Below, in pieces: positions 24,604-33,715 of a stretch of 64,000 nt of DNA. Numbering within the stretch: the first letter of the stretch is position 1; each line of letters begins with the position of its first letter. A program made the translations under genes and the position numbers. The notes under the pieces were generated by a model. The model was given only the letters and a program-made list of their open reading frames with translations, was not told the origin of the DNA and made no database searches. The stretch is from Antarcticirhabdus aurantiaca (GTDB lineage: Bacteria > Pseudomonadota > Alphaproteobacteria > Rhizobiales > Rhizobiaceae): the NCBI RefSeq assembly GCF_009765365.1, contig NZ_VTOM01000008.1:124001-188000 (forward strand), read 5' to 3'.

Positions 24604-25511
24604 CGTCGCGCTGGCCACGGATCGACGGGGCGTTCCTGCGATCGGCGCCCCTGCCGGACCCGCCGCCGGGCGCGACGAAGGACGAGCGCGGCACGATTCT
24701 CATCGTCGGCGGCGCCCGGGAAACGCCCGGCGCGGTGCTCCTCGCCGGCATCGCGGCGCTGAGGGCGGGCGCGGGCAAGATCCAGGTGGCGACCGTCGCC
24801 TCCGCGGCGACCGGCCTGGCCCTGGCGCTGCCCGAAGCGCGCGTCCTCGCCCTGCTGGAAACGCCCGAGGGCGATATCGATCCCGTGTCCGCCTCGGCGC
24901 TGCGTCGCTGCGCCGAGAAGGCGCACGCCATCGTCGTAGGCCCCGGCATGATCGACGACGACGGCGCGCGGCGCATCGCCCTTGCCCTGTTCGAGATGAA
25001 CGGCGACGCGCGTTTCCTGATCGACGCCGCCGCGCTGACGGGCCTGCGCGCGGAGGGGCATGCACTGCGGGCGCTCGGCGGACGCGTCGCGATCACGCCC
25101 CATGCCGGGGAGATGGCGACCTTTCTCGGCCGGGAGAAGCAGGCGGTCTGCGACGATCCCGCGGATGCCGCCGGCCAAGCCGCGAACGTGACGGGTGGCG
25201 CCGTCGCGATGAAGGGCGGCGACACGCTCGTGGTCGAGGCCGGTGGCAGCCCGCGGCTCTGCGAAGGCGGCGGCATCGGCCTCGCGACGTCGGGATCGGG
25301 CGACGTCCTGGCCGGTCTCGTCGGCGGGTTCCTGGCGCGGGGCGCTCCGCCGCTCCTCGCGCTTCAATGGGGCACCTTCGTGCATGCCGAGGCCGGGCGG
25401 CGCCTGACAAAGAGCGTCGGAAGGCTCGGCTTCCTCGCCCGAGAGATCGCCGACATGGTGCCGGCGATCCTCGATGATTTCGGCCCCGACGCTCGCGCCG
25501 TCGAGGCCTGA
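24600..25511 (+). CDS. nnrD: ADP-dependent NAD(P)H-hydrate dehydratase (stand-alone)
   Basis: A 303-aa ribokinase-fold enzyme with the CARKD signatures: GTILIVGGARETPGAVLLAG, VGPGMIDDD (nucleotide site), ITPHAGEMATFLG, and GSGDVLAGLVGGFLARG carrying the catalytic Asp. It repairs hydrated NADH/NADPH using ADP. In many bacteria this domain is fused to the NAD(P)HX epimerase NnrE; the epimerase domain is absent here. The start is GTG 24600, overlapping the previous stop. Confidence 0.87.
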   Translation: MTSRWPRIDGAFLRSAPLPDPPPGATKDERGTILIVGGARETPGAVLLAGIAALRAGAGKIQVATVASAATGLALALPEARVLALLETPEGDIDPVSASALRRCAEKAHAIVVGPGMIDDDGARRIALALFEMNGDARFLIDAAALTGLRAEGHALRALGGRVAITPHAGEMATFLGREKQAVCDDPADAAGQAANVTGGAVAMKGGDTLVVEAGGSPRLCEGGGIGLATSGSGDVLAGLVGGFLARGAPPLLALQWGTFVHAEAGRRLTKSVGRLGFLAREIADMVPAILDDFGPDARAVEA

Positions 25512-25547
25512 CGGCGCCCGGCTCAGAGCCGGGCGGCCGGGCGCGCT

Positions 25548-27248
25548 CTAGCGTCGGGAGGCGATGCGGCGATCGCTCGGCATCGGCTCGAACGCGTCGT
25601 CCCCATCCGAGCGGCCGCGCGAACGCGGCGCGGGCTTGAAGGCGGCGGCGCGCTCCTGAAGCGCCCGCACGTCGGTGCCTGCGGGCGTCGGCCGCGCGGA
25701 CGAAGCGGGCTGCGTGAGGGCACCGGACGACGTCGAGCCTTCGCCGGGATTGTCGATCCGGAAGAACCCCGCGCGCTCGTTGAGGCTGGCCGCCTCGCCG
25801 GAGAGCTGCTCGGCCGTTGCCGTCATCTCGTTGGCCGCTCCCGCATTCTGCTGCGTCACCTGGTCGAGCTGCTGGATGGCCTGGTTGATCTGCTCGATGC
25901 CGATCGACTGCTCGCGGCAGGCCGCCGAGATCTCGCCCACCAGCTCGGCCGTGCGGCGAATGTCGGGAACGAGCCGCTGCAGCATCTCGCCCGCTTCCTC
26001 CGACACCTGCAGCGTCGACACCGACAGCTCGCCGATCTCGGCCGCCGCCTGTTGGCTGCGCTCGGCGAGCTTGCGCACTTCCGACGCGACGACGGCAAAG
26101 CCCTTGCCGTGAGAGCCGGCACGCGCCGCCTCGATGGCGGCGTTGAGGGCCAGGAGGTCGGTCTGGCGGGCGATCTCCTGCACCACCGTGATCTTCTCGG
26201 CGATGGTGCGCATGGCTTCCACCGAGTGGGCGACGGCGGTGCCGGTCTTCTCGGCGTTGACGTTCGCCTGCGTCGCGATCTTCTCGGTCTGGGCGGCGTT
26301 GTCGGCGTTCTGGCGAACGTTGGCGGTCATCTCCTCGACCGCGGCCGAGGCCTGCTCGGAAGCCGCCGCCTGCTCGGTCGAGCCGGAGGAGAGCTGCTCG
26401 GCCGTCTGCGCCGACAGGGCCGAGCCGGAGGCGACCTGCGCGGCCGAGCTGCGCACGTCCGAAACGATCGACGACAGGCTGGACGACATGGCGGCGGCGG
26501 CGTTCTGCAGGTCGCCGATCTCGTCCGAGGCGCGCGAACGCTCGACGGGCACGCTGAGGTCGCCCTGCGACATGCGGCCGAGGGCGGTTCGGACCAGCTG
26601 CAGCGGCCGGAACATCGGGCCGGTGACGAAGAAGATGGCGAGGCCCGCGATCGCCGCGATCAACAGGTTCGACACGAGCATCGTGCGCAGAGTCGCGCTG
26701 ATTCCGTCGAGATAGATTCCCTGTTCGAGCCCGACGAGAAGCATGCCGATCGTCTGGCCGGACGCATCCTTGATGGGATCGTAGGCGGTGAAATAGGGGG
26801 TGCCGAGGATCTCGGCCTCGCCGCGATACGGCTGACCGCCCTTGAGAACGGTGGCTTCGACCTCGGCCGAGGTCAGCTTGGTGCCGACCGCCCGCGATCC
26901 GTCGGGCATGCGCACGCTGGTTGCCACGCGCGTGTCGCCGAGGAGGATCGTCGCCGCACCGCCGACCAGAGACTGGATCGCGTCGACTGCCTTGGTATCG
27001 TTGTTGAGGGGACGCGAGCCGAGCTTCAGGACGCCGTTCTCGACCGAGAAGACCTCGTTGTCGGGATTGAGCATGCGCCAAGCGACGCGGATGTTCGAGC
27101 TGAGCCGCGCGGACGACTTTATATGCGCGTCGTCCACCGCCGCTTGGCGCGACTGCCAGACGTTGACGACCGAAACCACGGCCAGCCCCGACAGGGCGAG
27201 CGCGACTACCTTGGCACGAATCGAGAGCCGAAACCGTGAGCCCGACAT
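25548..27248 (-). CDS. methyl-accepting chemotaxis protein
   Basis: A 566-residue chemoreceptor: N-terminal transmembrane helix ([18 protein letters not shown]), a periplasmic single-Cache sensing domain (about 35-185, with [15 protein letters not shown]), a second helix ([16 protein letters not shown]), HAMP, and a signalling domain whose hairpin tip reads [20 protein letters not shown], then [18 protein letters not shown]. It should feed a CheA/CheW kinase, though no che genes are near. The C-terminal tail (about 60 residues) is Pro/Ser/Arg-rich, without an NWETF methylation tether. ATG 27248 follows GGATCACC. The ligand cannot be named. Confidence 0.92.
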   Translation of the reverse strand: MSGSRFRLSIRAKVVALALSGLAVVSVVNVWQSRQAAVDDAHIKSSARLSSNIRVAWRMLNPDNEVFSVENGVLKLGSRPLNNDTKAVDAIQSLVGGAATILLGDTRVATSVRMPDGSRAVGTKLTSAEVEATVLKGGQPYRGEAEILGTPYFTAYDPIKDASGQTIGMLLVGLEQGIYLDGISATLRTMLVSNLLIAAIAGLAIFFVTGPMFRPLQLVRTALGRMSQGDLSVPVERSRASDEIGDLQNAAAAMSSSLSSIVSDVRSSAAQVASGSALSAQTAEQLSSGSTEQAAASEQASAAVEEMTANVRQNADNAAQTEKIATQANVNAEKTGTAVAHSVEAMRTIAEKITVVQEIARQTDLLALNAAIEAARAGSHGKGFAVVASEVRKLAERSQQAAAEIGELSVSTLQVSEEAGEMLQRLVPDIRRTAELVGEISAACREQSIGIEQINQAIQQLDQVTQQNAGAANEMTATAEQLSGEAASLNERAGFFRIDNPGEGSTSSGALTQPASSARPTPAGTDVRALQERAAAFKPAPRSRGRSDGDDAFEPMPSDRRIASRR

Positions 27249-27411
27249 TGGTGATCCATGATCGTTGATGATTGGAAGGGCGCCGGACAGGGCGATTCGC
27301 GCCCTCCGTTGCTACCCAACTATTGGCCGGCTTACGTTAACAACTCCGGTCAATCGGCCGATCATATGGTCACTTCTTGCGCGTTTGCCGGAATTCGAGG
27401 CTGTTCCGCGG

Positions 27412-27455
27412 GCGGCAAGGGGTCGGCGGCCTCTCGGCCGCCGACCCCTTGCCGC
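27412..27455. terminator. 20-bp perfect hairpin without T-tract after the Nramp-like gene
   Basis: Arms 27412-27431 and 27436-27455 are exact inverted copies enclosing TCTC. The hairpin starts 19 bases past the stop of the minus-strand transporter gene. No T-tract follows on either strand, so it may act as a Rho-assisted end, an mRNA 3' stabiliser or a protein-binding cruciform. Confidence 0.55.
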
Positions 27456-27474
27456 GCGATCGTGGAATCGGCCC

Positions 27475-28917
27475 TCAGTCGGCTCCCCAGAGCTTCGGCA
27501 ACTGTTGGAGAACGGTCAGGACCGACAGGAAGCCGAACAGGAGGAAGGCCCAGACGAGGGCGGCGACCCGCCCGGCGCCGGGCCGGATCGCCGGCACCAG
27601 GACCTTCCGGTTGAGGAGGATCAGGAGGCCCGAATAGATGAACATCATCAGGCCGCCTACGCAGGCGGAGATCACGAGCAGCACCAGCGGCTGCGTGAGG
27701 CCGGCGAGGAGCACGACCACGCCCACCGCGACGAGCCCCCAGACGAGCCAGAAGTAGAGCCGGCTCTCGTTCTTGTCCTTGAGGTAGGAGGTCCGCAGGA
27801 CGTCGGCCGCGAGCCGGCTCGTATAGTCGACGATGCCCGTCGCCGCGCCGAACAGCGAGAAGGCGCCGATGAACCAGAACAGCACGCCGAACCATCCGCC
27901 GGCCCGCTCGGCCAGCACCTGTCCCTCGCGTTCCACGAAGGCGACGGAGTTGGCGAGGCCCTCCTCGCCGAAGACCGTGGAATAGGCCAGGAGCGAGGTG
28001 AAGGTGATCGTGATGAAGGTGATGAGAACGAAGGTGAGCATCTGCTCCCAGTTCGCGAACCGCCACCAGCGCTGCCAGCGTGCCATGTTCTCAGCCGTCG
28101 GCTCGAACACGAATCCGATCGAGGGCGCCGCCTCCGGCTGGCCGGTGACGGGACTGGTGATCCGGGGGACATAGGAGCCCATTCCGAAGCCCTTGTCGCG
28201 GATCCAGTTGGACTGGCAGAGGTTCTGGCCGCCGCCGGCTCCGGCGAAGGCGAGCGCGCCGAGAAGCAGGGCGAAGCCCAGCTCCTCGACCGGGATCGAG
28301 GCGGTCGTCGCGATCTGCGGCAGCGCCGCCCAGTCCTCGGCATTGATGACGAAGATCGAGGCGATGACGATCAGCAGGCCGACCGCCGCGATCTTCACCA
28401 TCTGCAGCCGCTCGAGCATGACGTAGACGACGGGAGCCAGCGTCAGGATGAGCCCGATCGCGACCAGGAGGCCGATGGCGATCCAGCGCGGCTCGCCGCC
28501 GACGATGTAGGACAGCATGGTCGCCGAGCTCGTCGCCCAGCCGGGCCAGAGATTGGCGAAATAGGCGAGCAGCGCGAAGACGAGACCCCAGTGGCGCCAG
28601 AAGCGGCTGAAGCCGGTGAGTACGGTCTCGCCGGTGGCGAGCGTGTAGCGCTCGATCTCCATGTTCAGGAAGAACTGCGTCATCACGCCGAGCAGCGCGG
28701 CCCAGACGAAGGCCATGCCGACCTGGCTGGCGATGTAGGGATAAAGGATGAACTCGCCGGAGGAGAGACCGACGCCGGCGGCGACGATGCCGGGACCGAT
28801 GATCCGGCGCATGTTGGCGGGCGGTGCCGGAAGCTCCCGCACGGCGGGGCGGCCCAGCACGCGCGTTGGAAAAAGGTCGGCGGCCGAACCGCCTCCACCA
28901 CCCTGTTGAAGCGACAT
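27475..28917 (-). CDS. Nramp-like transporter without canonical metal motifs
   Basis: A 480-aa APC-superfamily carrier with about 11 helices. The Nramp-type opening IIGPGIVAAGVGLSSGEFIL is recognisable, but TM1 has SSGE where metal transporters have DPGN, and the TM6 counterpart reads AGAGGGQN instead of a MetProHis motif. Related proteins are deposited as Nramp divalent metal transporters, but without these residues Mn2+/Fe2+ transport is doubtful. A large hydrophilic insertion lies at about 255-300. Start 28917 follows GAGGGGGAAA. No metal regulator or metal gene is adjacent. Family is moderately sure, substrate unknown. Confidence 0.72.
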   Translation of the reverse strand: MSLQQGGGGGSAADLFPTRVLGRPAVRELPAPPANMRRIIGPGIVAAGVGLSSGEFILYPYIASQVGMAFVWAALLGVMTQFFLNMEIERYTLATGETVLTGFSRFWRHWGLVFALLAYFANLWPGWATSSATMLSYIVGGEPRWIAIGLLVAIGLILTLAPVVYVMLERLQMVKIAAVGLLIVIASIFVINAEDWAALPQIATTASIPVEELGFALLLGALAFAGAGGGQNLCQSNWIRDKGFGMGSYVPRITSPVTGQPEAAPSIGFVFEPTAENMARWQRWWRFANWEQMLTFVLITFITITFTSLLAYSTVFGEEGLANSVAFVEREGQVLAERAGGWFGVLFWFIGAFSLFGAATGIVDYTSRLAADVLRTSYLKDKNESRLYFWLVWGLVAVGVVVLLAGLTQPLVLLVISACVGGLMMFIYSGLLILLNRKVLVPAIRPGAGRVAALVWAFLLFGFLSVLTVLQQLPKLWGAD

Positions 28918-29100
28918 TGATTTCCCCCTCGGATACGTTGCCCCAAACGTGTTGCAGCAACCCCGAGCGTCAATCGCTAAAAGGCAAGGACCCCAACGGT
29001 TGATGATGCGAGGCGTGCCTGCCGAGGCCCTTTCCAGCACCGCCAGGCGTCATCATCGCCCATCCTCTTCCCCGAGGCGCCGTCCGCTCCGGACTGCGCG

Positions 29101-31089
29101 TCATGCCCCGGCCGGACGTGCGATCTGCGTCCGGGCGTCGTCGGGAGCCGGCATCGGCCGCGCCCCACGGCGCGCCTGGACCTCCCCAAGGCGCTCGCGC
29201 GCCAAGCGCGCCGCGCAGTCGATCGGGGACAAGGGGCGGTCGAAAAGGAAGCCTTGCCCGAAGTCGCATCCGAGGGCGCTAGCGAGTTCGGCATGGTCCT
29301 GCGTTTCCACGCCTTCTGCCACCGTCTCGACGCCGAGATCGGCGGCGAGGCCGCAGATCGCCCGGACCACCACCTGGTGATTGGCGCTTTCGCACGAGCC
29401 CTGCACGAAGCTGCGATCGATCTTGATGGTGTCGAAGGGGAAGCGCGTCAGATAGCTGAGAGAGGCATAGCCGGTCCCGAAGTCGTCGAGCGCGGTGCGG
29501 ATGCCCGTCCGGCGCAGGGCGTCGAGGGTCGCGAGAGCCGCCCCGTCGTCGCCGATCAAGGTCGACTCGGTGATTTCGAGCGTCAGCCGGTTCGGCTCGA
29601 TGCCGTGTTCGGACGCCGCGTCGGCGATGCTGGCGATGAGGCTCGGGTCCGAGAACTGACGGGCCGAGAGGTTGATGGCGATGCGGACATCGTCGGGCCA
29701 GTCCGAAACGCTGCGGCAGGCCTCTCGGATCACCCATCGTCCGATGGGCAGGATGAGGCCGGTGTCCTCGGCGATCGGGATGAAGTCGGCCGGCCAAACG
29801 ACGCCCCGGGACGGATGCCGCCAGCGCAGCAGCGCTTCGAAGCTCTCCGTCCGGCCGGTGACGAGGCTGACGATCGGCTGGAATGCGAGAAACAGCTCGC
29901 CGCGCTCGACCGCGTGCTCCAGGTCCATCGAAAGCGCGCGACGCGCGGCATAGGCCGTCTTGAGCGAGGCATCGCAGATCCGCAGCGTGCCGCGCTGCTT
30001 GTCCTTCGCGGCGTAGAGGGCAAGGTCCGCCCCCTTGAGGAGATCGGCCGGTCCCTTGTCGTCGGCGCCGAGCACGGACACGCCGATGCTCGCCGAGATC
30101 GCGACGGGCACGCCCGCGGGAAGAAACGGCCGGTCGAAGCAGCCCATGACGTGCCGGGCGCATTCGGTTGCCCGGTTTCCGGCGCCCGGTCCGACGAACA
30201 GCGCTGCGAACTCGTCGCCCCCGAGCCGGGCGAGGGAGGCGGCATCCGTCAGGACGGGCCGCAGGCGTTCGGCGGTCTCGCGCAGCAGCGCGTCGCCCGC
30301 GGCGTGGCCGAGCGTATCGTTGACATGCTTGAACAGATCGAGATCGAGCATGAGCACGGCGATCGAGCCGAGTTGCGGGCTTGCCTCGGCGGCCCCTTCG
30401 AGCGCTTCGTTGAAGGAGCCGCGGCTCGCCAGTCCAGTGAGGGGATCGATCTCGGCGGCATGCCGGGCCCGCTGCCGCATCCGGCGCAGGAGCAGGACCA
30501 GGGCCAGGCCCGACAGGGTCAGGCAGACGACCTGCGCCGTGATGGTGCGAAAGATCCAGCTCAGCCGCCACTCGCCTTCGGCGACCCGGCGCGAGGCGAT
30601 CGACGTCGTGAGAGATGCCAAGCGCGCCGCCTTGGCGTTCAGGGGCTCGAGGGCGGCCAGGGCCTTCAGCGCATCGGTTTCGGTGCGCAGGGTCTCGATC
30701 GTGGGCGTGACGGACCGCACGACGCTTCGCATCTCCTCCACCAGGAACGACGCTTCGGGATCGTCCCGGCTCAATTCCTGGGAGTCGTTCGCCGCCAGAA
30801 CCTCCATGCGGTTGAGCACGATGTCGAGGCGAAGGGCGACGTCCTCGTCGGTCACCTCGCTGTGAGGCATGAAGCGGGCGGCGATCGTCGCCTGGAGCCG
30901 CGTCAGTTCGGGCGCGGTCGCCATGACCTGGTAGACGACGTTGTTCTCGGTCGACCTCGAGATCCGGCCGACATGCTGGGCGCCCGCGAACAGCATGCCG
31001 ATCGCGGCCAGCGCCATCGCCGATGTGGCGCCGACGAGCGGGATCTCCCAGCCGCTTCGGAAGCGAAATCTGCGACGCATGCGGGCCAT
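29101..31089 (-). CDS. membrane GGDEF-EAL c-di-GMP signalling protein
   Basis: A 662-residue protein: first helix (VGATSAMALAAIGMLFAGA), a periplasmic helical sensor (about 40-180), second helix (VVCLTLSGLALVLLLRRM), GGDEF domain with intact LGGDEFAAL, and EAL domain with ESFEALLRW, ITESTL and DDFGTGYASL. Both active sites look intact, so it may make and degrade cyclic di-GMP, switching between motile and sessile states. It starts 11 bp after the stop of an exported molybdopterin-fold protein, which suggests that protein senses for it. ATG 31089 (MARMRRRF) is taken; the next Met at 31080 is possible. Confidence 0.92.
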   Translation of the reverse strand: MARMRRRFRFRSGWEIPLVGATSAMALAAIGMLFAGAQHVGRISRSTENNVVYQVMATAPELTRLQATIAARFMPHSEVTDEDVALRLDIVLNRMEVLAANDSQELSRDDPEASFLVEEMRSVVRSVTPTIETLRTETDALKALAALEPLNAKAARLASLTTSIASRRVAEGEWRLSWIFRTITAQVVCLTLSGLALVLLLRRMRQRARHAAEIDPLTGLASRGSFNEALEGAAEASPQLGSIAVLMLDLDLFKHVNDTLGHAAGDALLRETAERLRPVLTDAASLARLGGDEFAALFVGPGAGNRATECARHVMGCFDRPFLPAGVPVAISASIGVSVLGADDKGPADLLKGADLALYAAKDKQRGTLRICDASLKTAYAARRALSMDLEHAVERGELFLAFQPIVSLVTGRTESFEALLRWRHPSRGVVWPADFIPIAEDTGLILPIGRWVIREACRSVSDWPDDVRIAINLSARQFSDPSLIASIADAASEHGIEPNRLTLEITESTLIGDDGAALATLDALRRTGIRTALDDFGTGYASLSYLTRFPFDTIKIDRSFVQGSCESANHQVVVRAICGLAADLGVETVAEGVETQDHAELASALGCDFGQGFLFDRPLSPIDCAARLARERLGEVQARRGARPMPAPDDARTQIARPAGA

Positions 31090-31100
31090 GGGGCGGATGA

Positions 31101-31655
31101 TCAGAAGACGTCGAGGCGCGCGAGCTGCCAGGCGCAGCGCGCGAAAACGTCCTGGCGCTTCAGATCCCGGCGCTGGTCGAACGGATAAACGACGAACAGG
31201 GGACCCTTGTCGGAGACGGGCATCGGCTGTCCGTCGCGGCGCATGGCGAGGATCGCCCCATCCGAGGCCAATTCCTTCATGGGGAGTTCGGTGACGTAGT
31301 CGTTGAGGGCCGTGGCGCGGATCGTCGTGCCCTCGGCACCCAGGTGGTCCATGAGGACGGAGAGCGGCACGCCCTCCCAGACGGGGACGCCCTCGGTCCA
31401 GGGGGTGGCGGTGGCGAAGCTGCGGGCGCCGAGCGCTTCCAGCATGTCCCTGTCGAAGACGGCTTCCATGCCGTCGTTGACGACCTTGATCCTCCCGCCG
31501 ACGCGCAGGATCGGTTTGCCGAGCGGACGGGGAAGGACGGAGGGTGCCGCAACGGCGCGGGAGGTGGCCGCTAGGAACGAGGCGACCGCGAGGATGCCGA
31601 GCGCGCGCCTCCGCGAGGGATGGAAAGACATGGAGGGCACAATCCTGCTGATCAT
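31101..31655 (-). CDS. exported protein with molybdopterin-oxidoreductase-like fold, probable sensor partner
   Basis: About 176-184 residues. A basic start (SFHPSRRR) and hydrophobic helix LGILAVASFLAATSRAVA form a signal peptide with cleavage near AVA-AP. The mature part resembles small SUOX/YedY-fold proteins (WEGVPLSVLMDHLG, then NDYVTELPMKEL). The only Cys is near the C-terminus (RCAWQLARLD), so the cofactor cysteine of real Mo enzymes is missing, and a ligand-binding role is more likely. It is the first gene of a two-gene unit with the GGDEF-EAL protein. Start may be 31655 (weak AGAGG) or 31631. Confidence 0.72.
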   Translation of the reverse strand: MISRIVPSMSFHPSRRRALGILAVASFLAATSRAVAAPSVLPRPLGKPILRVGGRIKVVNDGMEAVFDRDMLEALGARSFATATPWTEGVPVWEGVPLSVLMDHLGAEGTTIRATALNDYVTELPMKELASDGAILAMRRDGQPMPVSDKGPLFVVYPFDQRRDLKRQDVFARCAWQLARLDVF

Positions 31656-31954
31656 GCCTCTAGTATCCAGGATTCCTCCTAACGTTCCCTTCCACCGCCT
31701 TGGTACGTAGAAATGCTTGAAGCCTGGGCATGGGGAGAACAGCGGCCGTTCTCCCGGCTTCGTTGCTGGACATTTTTTCCTCCGTCGGGCCTCCGTCGCG
31801 ATCGGGACGTTCGGCCGACTTGCCGCTTGCGAGTGTCCGCCTGAACAAAAGGAGTTCAGCTCGCGGTCCGGAGGTCCGCGGAGAAAACTCTTGCTGGCAG
31901 GCGCCGGGCGAGCTTTGATCCTCCGTGCTCGTAACATCGACTGGGAGGGACGCG
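31656..31954. other. gene-free spacer
   Basis: No coding frame stands out here between two divergent genes. The only structure seen is an inverted repeat GGGAGAAC / GTTCTCCC at 31733-31755 with a 7-nt spacer, with no T-tract. Promoters for both flanking genes must lie here. Confidence 0.4.
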
Positions 31955-32404
31955 ATGCGCGTGATGGTGCTGGTCAAGGCGGATGCCGACAGCGAGGCGG
32001 GCCGGATGCCGCCGCCCGAACTGCTCGAAGCGATGATGAACTTCAACGAGGAGCTGACGAAGGCCGGCGTCCTCGTCTCCGGCGATGGGCTGAAGCCCAC
32101 GTCGCAGGGCGTGCGCGTCCACTTCTCGGGCAGCCGGCGCACGGTCACCAAGGGACCGTTCGCGGCGATCAGCGAACTCGTCGCCGGCTTCTGGATCTGG
32201 GAGGTCGACTCGATGGAACAGGCCGTCGAGTGGGTGAAGCGCTGCCCGAATCCGCAGTTGTCGGATTCGGACGTCGAGATCCGCCCGTTCTACACGATCG
32301 AGGACTTCGCCGAGATTTTGACCCCGGCGATCGACGCGCAGGCCAGGCGCATCGATGCCGAAGTGGAGCGGCAGCACGGCCGATCCATGCCGCCGGGCGC
32401 CTGA
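31955..32404 (+). CDS. YciI/DGPF-domain protein
   Basis: A 149-aa protein of the YCII (DGPF) superfamily: MRVMVLVKADADSEAG at the start, LVSGDGLKPTSQGVRV in the middle and TKGPFAAISELVAGFWIWEV, whose KGPF stands for the family DGPF. Such ferredoxin-like proteins often accompany extracytoplasmic-function sigma factors, but none is next to this gene. The biochemical role is unknown. ATG 31955 follows GGGAGGG, an excellent ribosome-binding site. It seems to be a single-gene transcript. Confidence 0.82.
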   Translation: MRVMVLVKADADSEAGRMPPPELLEAMMNFNEELTKAGVLVSGDGLKPTSQGVRVHFSGSRRTVTKGPFAAISELVAGFWIWEVDSMEQAVEWVKRCPNPQLSDSDVEIRPFYTIEDFAEILTPAIDAQARRIDAEVERQHGRSMPPGA

Positions 32405-32482
32405 GGCGAGGGGACGAGCGGGCACCGGAAGCCGTCTCGGCCATCGAACCGACCGGGTTCGAGGCTGCGGCCTCTGGAGCCG

Positions 32483-33574
32483 TTACGCGCCCGCGGTCAG
32501 GCGGAGAACCTCCTCGACCCGCTCGTATTCGACCAGTTCGCCGGCATAATGCTCGGCCAGACCGGCGAAGCCGTCGACGTCGGTCATGACGAGCGGGCCG
32601 GGCGCGTGGAACGGGCCGAGATAGGTGTCGCAGCTCTGCGCGACGAGAACGGCGTCGCCCGTTTCGGGAACGAGGCAGGCATGGATCCGGGTAGCGGGCT
32701 CGCTCAGGCCGCGGCGGGCCGAAGCCGTTTCGATCTCCCCGAGCGCGGCGTGCCAGGCGAGCGAGGACCCGGCCTCGTGCCAAAGAACCGGCTCGCCGAG
32801 GCGGAAGGGCAGTTCCGCGGCGAAGCTGTCGAGCCAGGACGCGCGGGTGGCTGATATCGCGAGGCTTCGCGCTTCGGCCTCCTCGTCCGACACGTCCCAG
32901 TCCTCGGGCGGCGCGAGGCAGATCCCGAGAAGCAGGCAGGATACCGGCTCCCCGTCCGCACCCGCCGCGATCAGGGGCAGGTCCGCGGAGCGCACCGCCT
33001 CCTCGGCCGCGGCAAGAGCGTCCGCCTTGCTCGACGCCGTGTCCTGGAACAGCGCGGCAAGGTCCGTCGTCAGGCGCGCGGCGGTCGCGGGTCCGACGGC
33101 CAGGAGGTCCGCGGCGTCCGGCGCCAGAAGCGTCGGCAGGATGACGATCGCGGCTTCCTCGGCGAACATGCCGGAGGCGCGCAGCGAGGCGGCGAGAACC
33201 GCGAGGCTCGCCGGATCGTTCGCGAAGGTGAGGATGTCGCCGCGCGTGCCGGTGACGGGGAAGAGGATCGGCTCGAGATCGAACTCGTGCTCGTTTCCGG
33301 ACGGCGAGGTCGCCACCATCCGCCCCCAGGCGGCCTCCGCGAAGACGTCCCGCCGGAACTCGTCGTAGCCGTCCTCCAGTAGGTCGCGCAGTTCGGGCTC
33401 CAGGCGCCGCCAAGCTTCGTCGAGATCGGGAAGTGCGAAGTCGAGTTCCATCGGCCGGTCGGCCGAGTAGGCCGCCGCCGCCCCGAACAGAGCGCGCTCC
33501 GCGGGCGTCTTGCCCCGCTTGGCGGCCTGCCGGGCGAGCTTGGCCGCGTAGCGCCGATCCTGCCTGTTCGTCAC
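32483..33574 (-). CDS. hypothetical protein (363 aa)
   Basis: The GTG start at 33574 follows CAGGAGTC and gives 363 residues. The N-terminus is basic (VTNRQDRRYAAKLARQAAKR, as in many SEC-C-neighbour proteins), and the rest is acidic and Ala/Leu-rich with no membrane helix and no recognisable catalytic motif. A Trp-containing stretch (LGEPVLWHEAGSSLAWHAAL) is near residue 260. No family was recognised. It lies alone between the YciI and GFA genes. A longer frame runs to 33634 without a better start. Confidence 0.72.
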   Translation of the reverse strand: MTNRQDRRYAAKLARQAAKRGKTPAERALFGAAAAYSADRPMELDFALPDLDEAWRRLEPELRDLLEDGYDEFRRDVFAEAAWGRMVATSPSGNEHEFDLEPILFPVTGTRGDILTFANDPASLAVLAASLRASGMFAEEAAIVILPTLLAPDAADLLAVGPATAARLTTDLAALFQDTASSKADALAAAEEAVRSADLPLIAAGADGEPVSCLLLGICLAPPEDWDVSDEEAEARSLAISATRASWLDSFAAELPFRLGEPVLWHEAGSSLAWHAALGEIETASARRGLSEPATRIHACLVPETGDAVLVAQSCDTYLGPFHAPGPLVMTDVDGFAGLAEHYAGELVEYERVEEVLRLTAGA

Positions 33575-33715
33575 GCTCGACTCCTGACTTGTCCGCGCGG
33601 CGGCGCGCTTCGCCGCTCCTATCACGTCGCGCACCGACGCGGCGCAACTCCTGCGTCCCTTCTCCGGGCCCGGAGAGCCGGGACATCGGCGATGATCGAG
33701 CGCCGATCCCTCCCG

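Noticed and set aside
28683-29294. Minus-strand ORFs across the Nramp-like and GGDEF-EAL gene ends
   Set aside because: Arg/Pro/Ser-rich shadows with no motif or start signal.
31737-31751. GAAC-N7-GTTC resembling a LexA box
   Set aside because: Alphaproteobacterial LexA uses the direct repeat GTTC-N7-GTTC; this is an inverted repeat, and the neighbouring genes are not DNA-repair genes.
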